A stretch of DNA of 10,737 nt from contig DAOUGI010000121.1 in assembly GCA_034429215.1 (NCBI GenBank), positions 1-10,737 on the forward strand, given 5' to 3'. The position numbers were made by a program, and so were the translations under genes. Below are positions 1 to 4,708 of the stretch, one piece after another. Under the pieces are notes generated by a model. It was not told where the DNA came from and searched no databases. It saw only the letters and a list, made by a program, of their open reading frames with translations. This stretch comes from JAFGOG01 sp034429215. GTDB taxonomy: Bacteria; Chloroflexota; Anaerolineae; JAAYZQ01. Each line of letters opens with the position of its first letter. Position 1 is the stretch's first letter.

Positions 1-1997
1 GCCTCGGCGCGCTGAGACTCCAACTCCTCGGGTGTCATCTGGGCCATGGCCGCAGCCAGGTCGGCTTCGTCCAGCATGCCCGCCTCCACCAAAGCCCTCA
101 GGCTCTCCGGCACCTCAGCCGCCGGCGCCTCAATGGCGGGCAGCTCGGCTTCGACCTCCAGTGACGGCAGATCTACGACCGGGACCTCAATCTCCGGCGC
201 GGCTGCCCCTTCAACCTCGGCCTTGCCCAGCTCCTTCAGCCAGTCGGGCACCTCGGCAGCTACTACTTCCTCGACCGGCGCCTCGACCTCCAGTGATGGC
301 AGCTCCTCGACCGGCTTCTCAGCCTCGGCTATGCCAAGCTCCTTCAGCCAGTCGGGCACCTCGCCAGCTACCACCTCCGCGACCGGCGCCTCGACCTCCA
401 GTGATGGCAGCTCCTCGACCGGCTTCTCAGTCTCGGCCATGCCAAGCTCCCTCAGCCAGTCCGGCACCTCGCCAGCTACTGCCTCCTCAACCGGCGCTTC
501 GACCTCCAGCGGCGGCAGCTCCACGACCGGAACCTCAACCTCCGGCGCGGCTGCCACTTCAACCTCGGCCTTGCCCAGATCCTTCAGCCAGTCGGGCACC
601 TCGGCAGCGACCACTTCCTCGACCTCGGCCTCCAGCGCCGGCAGCTCCACGGCCAGGGCCTCAACCTCCGGCGCGGCTGCTTCTTCAACCTCGGCCTTGC
701 CCAGATCCTTCAGCCAGTCGGGCACCTCGGCAGCCACTACCTCCTCGACCTCGACTTCTGGCGCCGGCAATTCGACAGCCGAGACCTCGACCTCGGCCTC
801 CAGCGCCGGCAGCTCCACGACCGGGGCCTCAACCTCCGGCGCGGCTGCCTCTTCGCCCACCGGCGCAATTCCGGCCGCGGCAACCGCCGCACCCCCGACC
901 ACGCCCAGCTCCCTCAGCCAGTCAGGAATCTCTGCGGTTGGCAGTACCTCTTCCTCTTCGACTCGTGCAGAAGCCTCCGGCACAGCCGCCGCTCCACCTC
1001 CATCCACGCCCAATTCCCGCAGCCACTCGGGGATCTCTTCAGTAGGCACAGTCTCTTCAATCGCTGCCTCGAGGCCGACTTGGGCTTCTTCAGTAGGTAG
1101 GACCGGGATCTGCTCCTCCCCCCCCAACTGCCGAACCCAGTCAGGGGTTTCAGGCACAAACTCATCCTCAACCTTAGGTTCTGTTTCCCGCCCCGGGGCA
1201 GGGGGCACTGTCCACGGCTGTGTTGGTATCACCTCCAGCAGGGGGATTTCCACGTCCTGGAGTGGCAGCGGTGAATCCTTGCCCATCATCTCCTGGGCTG
1301 TCAGATTTTCAGGGTCCAGTGCGCGAGCTATGTCCAGTTTTTCTTGGCCGACATCTTCGTTGCCACCCCGCATCCAGATCTCGCCAAGGATCAGGTTGGC
1401 CTTCAAACAGTTGGGCAACATCGAAAGAAGGTCCAGACAAACGTCGACCGCTTCCAGGCGCCGCCCGTCATGCCACAAGGCCTCGGCCAGTGCGACCCGG
1501 ACGTCGGGCAGATTGGGATCCTGTTTGAGTAGAGAGTGAAATTCGGTAATGGCCCGCTCGTACAGCCCATTGCGGGTGTAGAGGCGCCCCAGAGCGCCGG
1601 GAGTCAGTCTCAGCCGGGCCTGTTCAACACTGTCGCGTTGGGTATAAAGGCGTTGGAGTTCGCGCCGGACCTCGGTATTGCCGGGCGCCAGCTCAAAAGC
1701 GCGCTCCATCTGCCAAATCGCCTCGGGAAGCATGCCCTGCTCTCCCAGGATGATCCCCAGGCCAACCCGAGAGATCAGGTTTTCTGGATCGGCGCCCAGA
1801 GTTCGCTGAAAGCACTCGATCGCCTCCCGATACATCTCCTTTTCCAGACAGGCTTCTCCCAGCAAGCAATAGGTCTCGACCTGTTTGGGATATTGCCGCA
1901 GGATATGCTGGCAATGGGCGATTGCCTCGTCATGGCGATCGTTGCGGATCATCTCCTTGATCCTGGCCGTATAACTGTGCAAAAGGATTCCCGGCAT
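1..1997 (-). CDS. TPR protein with acidic tail carrying a repeated PDWL motif (partial, 3' end outside window)
   Basis: This frame stays open from an ATG at 1995-1997 to the window edge (665 codons, no stop seen), so the C-terminus is missing. The start follows a strong GGAGG site 8 bases upstream and lies just downstream of a consensus promoter. Residues about 7-108 form three TPR helix pairs, and further TPR-like helices run to about 265 (for example YERAITEFHSLLKQDPN near 150). No signal peptide or membrane segment is visible, so a cytoplasmic location is inferred. From about 275 the protein becomes low-complexity and acidic (Glu, Val, Pro, Ala). It is punctuated by a motif like EVPDWLKELG, whose Trp falls at residues 287, 325, 360, 428, 470, 514, 550 and 586, with a decayed copy (EVPESLRAL) near 632. 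I recall similar PDWL-rich TPR proteins from Anaerolineae, but know no assigned function. A scaffold role is inference: TPRs bind partners and the motifs could be an array of docking helices. Confidence 0.88.
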   Translation of the reverse strand, partial: MPGILLHSYTARIKEMIRNDRHDEAIAHCQHILRQYPKQVETYCLLGEACLEKEMYREAIECFQRTLGADPENLISRVGLGIILGEQGMLPEAIWQMERAFELAPGNTEVRRELQRLYTQRDSVEQARLRLTPGALGRLYTRNGLYERAITEFHSLLKQDPNLPDVRVALAEALWHDGRRLEAVDVCLDLLSMLPNCLKANLILGEIWMRGGNEDVGQEKLDIARALDPENLTAQEMMGKDSPLPLQDVEIPLLEVIPTQPWTVPPAPGRETEPKVEDEFVPETPDWVRQLGGEEQIPVLPTEEAQVGLEAAIEETVPTEEIPEWLRELGVDGGGAAAVPEASARVEEEEVLPTAEIPDWLRELGVVGGAAVAAAGIAPVGEEAAAPEVEAPVVELPALEAEVEVSAVELPAPEVEVEEVVAAEVPDWLKDLGKAEVEEAAAPEVEALAVELPALEAEVEEVVAAEVPDWLKDLGKAEVEVAAAPEVEVPVVELPPLEVEAPVEEAVAGEVPDWLRELGMAETEKPVEELPSLEVEAPVAEVVAGEVPDWLKELGIAEAEKPVEELPSLEVEAPVEEVVAAEVPDWLKELGKAEVEGAAAPEIEVPVVDLPSLEVEAELPAIEAPAAEVPESLRALVEAGMLDEADLAAAMAQMTPEELESQRAE
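100..1148 (-). repeat. Intragenic repeats encoding the PDWL motif and its acidic spacers
   Basis: The tail of the minus-strand TPR gene is built from imperfect repeat units. The motif Trp codons begin (minus strand) at 1139, 1025, 920, 716, 590, 458, 350 and 242, giving spacings of 114, 105, 204, 126, 132, 108 and 108 bases. Units between about 190 and 610 are the most alike at DNA level: the spacer text for ELPSLEVEAPVEEV recurs almost unchanged. The 204-base gap between the third and fourth motifs suggests one motif was lost or overwritten. Such arrays grow and shrink by recombination, and copy number here could be misjudged by short-read assembly. Confidence 0.85.
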
Positions 1998-2027
1998 TGC
2001 TCTCTCCTCCGCTTTATATCAGGAACT

Positions 2028-2056
2028 ATTATGCCCCGTTCCCTTGAAAATGTCAA
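2028..2056 (-). promoter_or_regulatory. Sigma70-type promoter P1 for the PDWL/TPR gene
   Basis: On the minus strand TTGACA (2051-2056) is followed by 17 bases and CATAAT (2028-2033). The -35 box is perfect and the -10 box has five of six consensus bases at optimal spacing. The predicted start of transcription near 2021-2024 leaves a short leader of about 25 bases, holding the GGAGG ribosome site just before the ATG at 1997. Confidence 0.8.
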
Positions 2057-2090
2057 TAGGCTGCAAGCCCTCTACACTGGAGTCACGACT

Positions 2091-2120
2091 AGTATACCAC
2101 AATCTGCGAGATGATGCCAA
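2091..2120 (-). promoter_or_regulatory. Probable second, upstream promoter P2 for the PDWL/TPR gene
   Basis: On the minus strand TTGGCA (2115-2120), an 18-base spacer and TATACT (2091-2096) form a good but weaker promoter about 64 bases upstream of P1. Both point at the gene starting at 1997 and both lie downstream of the comEA terminator, so the gene probably has its own tandem-promoter control. Calling it active is inference from sequence alone. Confidence 0.5.
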
Positions 2121-2196
2121 CCGATTCAGATTCTTGAGAGGAAAAGGACTGCTAAACGTTGTGCCGGGAGCTCGGCCTGCCGGCTCTGTGCGTGGA

Positions 2197-2237
2197 GATA
2201 AGAAAAGCAGGAACCCGTTAGGATCCCTGCTTTCCTT
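2197..2237 (-). terminator. Intrinsic terminator of the TPR-comEA operon
   Basis: AAAGCAGG (2204-2211) pairs perfectly with CCTGCTTT (2226-2233) around a 14-base loop that can form a few more pairs. Read on the minus strand the hairpin ends in a T-rich run (TTTTCTT). It lies about 80 bases after the comEA stop codon and before the promoters of the next minus-strand gene, as expected for the end of that operon. Confidence 0.65.
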
Positions 2238-2315
2238 CTCACAAGGAGGAGAAAGGAGTATCTGTATTATACTATAGCTTGCGTACCATACAGTAAGCGA
2301 GATCACAATTCAGAC

Positions 2316-2906
2316 CTAGTAAGTCGTGATTTCCCCCTGGATCTTTTCCAGGGTACTCGGGCCGATGCCGGGAACATCTAAAAGGTCCGCAATCTGCGCA
2401 AAGGGTCCGTGCGCCTGGCGATAATCGATAATCCGCTGCGCCAATTCCGGACCGATGCCGGGCAGCGTCTCCAGCGTTGCCAGGTCCGCTGTATTGACGT
2501 TGACCTTAGCCAGAGGCACAGGCTCTGCAGACGGCAGCCGGACGGGATTCTGCTCGCCGGTCCGGGGAACATGGACCTGCTCGCCATCGGCAACCGGTTG
2601 AGCCAGGTTAATGTTGACCAGGTCGGCCTCGGTGATGGCGCCGCCGGCGGCCAGGACTGCGTCCTTGACAATGCTGCCCGGCGGAAGCAGATAGACATCA
2701 GGGTGATGCACCGCCCCGCTGACATAGACGTGCAGTGGGCCGGGCGTAGGCGTCGGTTCGGCCCAAGTAGGAGCAGGAGAAGCGGATGGAGTCACGACCA
2801 GGGGCACAGACTCGGGCCGGCGTGCCTCGAACAAGGCCAGGCCGAGCATCGCCACCACGACACACACAAAAAAGAGACCCGCTCGATATCGCTCGAACCA
2901 CGTCAT
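2316..2906 (-). CDS. comEA: ComEA-like DNA-binding protein (membrane anchor, SLBB, helix-hairpin-helix)
   Basis: A 196-residue protein with the ComEA layout. Residues 9-26 form one hydrophobic membrane segment. Residues 40-57 are a Pro/Thr-rich spacer. Residues 58-113 match an SLBB domain (LHVYVSGAVHHPDVYLLPPG, then GGAITEADLVNIN). Residues 134-194 carry paired helix-hairpin-helix motifs (NVNTADLATLETLPGIGPE and DVPGIGPSTLEKI), which bind DNA without sequence specificity. In transformable bacteria ComEA is the membrane-anchored receptor that holds double-stranded DNA outside the membrane and passes it to the ComEC channel. Here the gene starts 9 bases after the stop of the upstream TPR gene, with only a weak ribosome site, so it is probably co-transcribed and perhaps translationally coupled. 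No comEC lies in the window. Many non-competent bacteria keep ComEA-like proteins, so DNA uptake is likely but not shown. Confidence 0.9.
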   Translation of the reverse strand: MTWFERYRAGLFFVCVVVAMLGLALFEARRPESVPLVVTPSASPAPTWAEPTPTPGPLHVYVSGAVHHPDVYLLPPGSIVKDAVLAAGGAITEADLVNINLAQPVADGEQVHVPRTGEQNPVRLPSAEPVPLAKVNVNTADLATLETLPGIGPELAQRIIDYRQAHGPFAQIADLLDVPGIGPSTLEKIQGEITTY

Positions 2907-2915
2907 CGATCGTTT

Positions 2916-4043
2916 CTAGTTCTTCTCACACAGGTCCAGCCCTTCCTGGGCCGGCGAGGCGTTGGGTTCAATTGTGAGAGCCTGTTCCAGCCACGGGCGC
3001 GCTTCGTCGCAGCGGCCCAAAAAAGCATAGGCCAGGCCGAGCAAATAGTAATACTCGACCTGGGTCACTCCCAGCTCGATCGCTTTCCTGAACGCCGGGA
3101 TGGCATCTTCCCAGTCACGCAGGTTGTAATAGGCCCGTCCCAGGTGGCCATAGGCCGGAGCATAGCTGGGATCGATCTCGACGGCCTTTGTCAGCTCGAC
3201 CACAGCCCGTTGATAGTTCTCCCTGGAATGATAAGCCCAGCCCAGTTGATCGCGGGCATGGGCGCTGTCCGGATCGACCTGGATCGCCTTTTCATAAGCG
3301 GCCAGGGCATCGGTATGGCGGTTATAGGCCGTGTAGATGCGGCCCAGGTCGATATACGGCTGCGCCAGCCGGGGATCGAGCATCGTGGCCCGTTGATACT
3401 CGGCCACGGCTTCGCTATAGCGGCGCTGCTTTTCGAGGGCATACCCCAGGTCGCGATGGGCAAAAACGCTGCTGTTATCCATACTGACTGCCAATCGAGC
3501 AGTCTCCACCGCCTGTTTTATCTGGCCCAGGTCGGCATACACCTCGGCCAAGAATGCGTGAGCTTCGGCATAGCCCGGATCGAGCTCGGTTGCGCCCAGG
3601 CAAGCGTTTAGCGCTTCTTGGAGCTTGGCCTGGTCGCCGCCTGCATCCCAGTCGAGGGCCATGCACAGCACCGCCAGTGACTGTGGATCGTCAGGTGCCA
3701 GCCCAACCGCCTGGCGGGCCTTTTCCACGGCCGCGGCAGACTGCTGGCGCAGGGTTAGGAGAAGCGCCCACCGGGCATAGGGGGCGGGATTGTCCGGATC
3801 GAGGGCCGCGGCCAGGCTATACTTGTCGATAGCCTGGTCCAAAGCGCCGTCGAGATACAACTTGTCGGCTTCGGCCATCACCTCGGCCGCGGTGACAGTG
3901 GGAGTGGGCGTCGGACCGACCTGGATCGGCTTGATCAGATCGCGCCGCCAGACCAAGACATAGGCCCCTACCGCCACGAGCGCCAGCAGGATCAACACTC
4001 GGGTGGGCGCAGAACGCTTCTTCTTAGGCGGACGAATATACAT
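2916..4043 (-). CDS. Membrane-anchored protein with about nine tetratricopeptide repeats
   Basis: A 375-residue protein. A basic N-terminus (PPKKKRSAPTR) precedes one membrane helix at residues 15-32, so the bulk is probably outside the cytoplasm. A Thr/Pro linker (GPTPTPTV, 43-50) leads into about nine TPRs filling residues 51-360, with typical patterns such as AYEKAIQVDPDSAHARDQLG and the Trp-Asp variant near 310. The third repeat is stretched by a few residues (about 119-156). The chain ends soon after the last repeat with no other domain, so it should act as a protein-binding scaffold rather than an enzyme. Start: the ATG at 4041-4043 lies about 15 bases below the predicted transcription start, with GGGAG as ribosome site. 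Next in the operon is the comEA-like gene, 9 bases after the stop, suggesting a shared role in envelope assembly or DNA uptake. The partner is not identifiable from sequence. Confidence 0.9.
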   Translation of the reverse strand: MYIRPPKKKRSAPTRVLILLALVAVGAYVLVWRRDLIKPIQVGPTPTPTVTAAEVMAEADKLYLDGALDQAIDKYSLAAALDPDNPAPYARWALLLTLRQQSAAAVEKARQAVGLAPDDPQSLAVLCMALDWDAGGDQAKLQEALNACLGATELDPGYAEAHAFLAEVYADLGQIKQAVETARLAVSMDNSSVFAHRDLGYALEKQRRYSEAVAEYQRATMLDPRLAQPYIDLGRIYTAYNRHTDALAAYEKAIQVDPDSAHARDQLGWAYHSRENYQRAVVELTKAVEIDPSYAPAYGHLGRAYYNLRDWEDAIPAFRKAIELGVTQVEYYYLLGLAYAFLGRCDEARPWLEQALTIEPNASPAQEGLDLCEKN

Positions 4044-4064
4044 TCCCGGCTCCCATACCGGGTT

Positions 4065-4093
4065 ATTATAGCACGATCAAGCCTGATTGACAA
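4065..4093 (-). promoter_or_regulatory. Promoter of the TPR-comEA operon
   Basis: On the minus strand TTGTCA (4088-4093), 17 bases, then TATAAT (4065-4070). The -10 box is perfect and the -35 has five of six consensus bases. A T7 run lies just upstream (4092-4098) and may help as an UP-like element. Transcription should begin near 4058, about 15 bases before the ATG. A small inverted repeat (CCCGG 4045-4049 with CCGGG 4058-4062) brackets the ribosome site and could affect translation if it lies wholly in the message. Confidence 0.8.
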
Positions 4094-4174
4094 AAAAAGG
4101 GCCCTCTCACCCTGCCTGCCCAGATCTGTGAGCGACGAGTGCGTGCGACGATGGGCCGATAGAGTGAGAGAGCC
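4092..4174 (-). terminator. Terminator-like inverted repeat with T7 run on the minus strand
   Basis: Read on the minus strand, GGCTCTCTCAC (4164-4174) can pair over 11 positions with GTGAGAGGGCC (4100-4110). One pair is U-G in minus-strand RNA but an A-C mismatch in plus-strand RNA, which favours a minus-strand transcript. CTTTTTTTG follows. The enclosed 53 bases are long for a classic terminator loop, so this could instead be the closing stem of a structured RNA. No protein gene ends upstream of it on this strand. Confidence 0.35.
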
Positions 4175-4194
4175 ATAGCGGGGAACGAACATTA

Positions 4195-4299
4195 CGGGCA
4201 ACGACGTAGGTCGGTGAAGCGACAATGTGTGACTACGAAGCTACGATGTTGGTCGATGGAGCCGCAATGTACAGCTTGTAATGTTCGATGGCGACGATG
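4195..4299. repeat. Decayed 21-base tandem repeat (minisatellite)
   Basis: The 13-base core occurs at an exact 21-base period on the plus strand: GAAGCGACAATGT at 4216, GAAGCTACGATGT at 4237 and GGAGCCGCAATGT at 4258. Weaker copies lie at 4195 and 4279. A shared second half (GGTCGRT) follows the copies at 4195 and 4237. A further degenerate copy (GCGACGATGGGCCGAT) may lie at 4145-4160. The perfect inverted repeat CGAACATTAC (4186-4195) and GTAATGTTCG (4278-4287) flanks the array. Although 21 is a multiple of three, I see no supported reading frame across it. Confidence 0.6.
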
Positions 4300-4365
4300 A
4301 AACGGCTAAACCCCCCGCTGCTGACAGACTGCTCCAGTCAAGCTGGGCGTCCCTGTCGCAATAAC

Positions 4366-4394
4366 ATGGTACCATACCCCTGTTCTATTGTAAA
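4366..4394 (-). promoter_or_regulatory. Possible minus-strand promoter for a small RNA
   Basis: On the minus strand TTTACA (4389-4394), 17 bases, then TACCAT (4366-4371), preceded by TGG so that it also fits an extended -10. The -10 box matches consensus at only four of six positions and overlaps a perfect palindrome (ATGGTACCAT, 4366-4375), which could instead be an operator. A transcript from here would run about 265 bases to the T7 run at 4092-4098 and encode no supported protein. Confidence 0.3.
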
Positions 4395-4473
4395 TGGGAA
4401 ATTAGTACCAGGCAGCCGATCGCCCACGAACAGGCGCCCATCTTGCCGCACATTGCCAACCCAGCCCATGGAT

Positions 4474-4503
4474 TTGACACAGGAGGCGCCAATAGGATAT
4501 AAT
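4474..4503 (+). promoter_or_regulatory. rpoB promoter
   Basis: TTGACA (4474-4479), 18 bases, TATAAT (4498-4503). Both hexamers are perfect, with the spacer one base above optimum, so this should be a strong housekeeping promoter. Transcription should start near 4510, giving rpoB an untranslated leader of about 200 bases. This is the only strong plus-strand promoter in the window. Confidence 0.85.
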
Positions 4504-4708
4504 ATGCGGTCGCGGCCGGGTTCACAATGCATGGTCATTTATCGCCTGTGAGTTCTATTTTGACGATTACTGCGCAGTCACGTTACCCTCTCGACAACAT
4601 AATACATAGCGCGCATTTAGAGTCCTGAGCGAAGCGAGTCCCAGAGTGGACAAAGCGCACAGAGTGGACCGACTTGCCGATTGACTGATTTGTAGGGAGT
4701 GAGACAGA
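4504..4708 (+). other. Long untranslated leader of rpoB with short repeats
   Basis: About 200 bases separate the rpoB promoter from its ATG. The leader holds a perfect 10-base palindrome (ACTGCGCAGT, 4569-4578), GAGTCC twice (4620-4625, 4636-4641) around TGAGCGAAGC, and CAGAGTGGAC twice 18 bases apart (4642-4651, 4660-4669). I see no leader peptide, T-box or known riboswitch. The length leaves room for control of RNA polymerase synthesis, but no mechanism can be named from the sequence. Confidence 0.5.

Larger units (their letters stand above)
1998..2315. other. Intergenic region between the comEA-like gene and the PDWL/TPR gene
   Basis: These 318 bases hold no convincing gene. From the comEA side they contain an AT-rich stretch (about 2258-2275), a purine-rich run (AAGGAGGAGAAAGGAG, about 2242-2257), a hairpin terminator at 2197-2237, and two promoters for the minus-strand gene that starts at 1997. 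Short open frames here overlap the promoters, lack ribosome sites and look random. The region separates two transcription units pointing the same way. Confidence 0.7.
4044..4708. other. Divergent intergenic region between the TPR-comEA operon and rpoB
   Basis: This 665-base gap holds no gene I can support. Reading left to right it has: the promoter of the minus-strand operon (4065-4093); an inverted repeat with a T7 run on the minus strand (4092-4174); decayed 21-base tandem repeats (4195-4299), framed by a perfect 10-bp inverted repeat (4186-4195 with 4278-4287); a possible minus-strand promoter (4366-4394); the rpoB promoter (4474-4503); and the rpoB leader. Short open frames in it (for example 4338-4538 minus and 4288-4551 plus) lack ribosome sites and overlap promoters. 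Confidence 0.75.

Noticed and set aside
46..1539. A 497-residue plus-strand open frame, Ser/Thr-rich, that could pass for a mucin-like protein
   Set aside because: It is the antisense shadow of the PDWL repeats: the reverse strand encodes TPRs and a conserved motif, with a strong ribosome site and promoter. The same holds for the 337-residue Pro-rich frame at 32-1045.
2242..2300. TATAAT at 2263-2268 (minus) and a purine-rich AAGGAGGAGAAAGGAG just below it
   Set aside because: The best -35 partner is 19 bases away and weak, a terminator lies directly downstream, and no start codon follows the purine run on the plus strand.
2409..3611. A 400-residue plus-strand open frame opposite comEA and the TPR gene
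   Set aside because: No ribosome site and no domain. The minus strand carries unmistakable SLBB, helix-hairpin-helix and TPR sequence.
4099..4174. A 76-base segment closed by an 11-bp stem, tRNA-sized
   Set aside because: No T-arm TTCGA, no anticodon arm and no D-arm pattern on either strand.
4338..4538. A 66-residue minus-strand frame with protein-like text (VGNVRQDGRLFVGDRLPG)
   Set aside because: It overlaps the perfect rpoB promoter and a candidate minus-strand promoter, lacks a ribosome site and matches no family I know. A remnant of an old gene is possible but unsupported.
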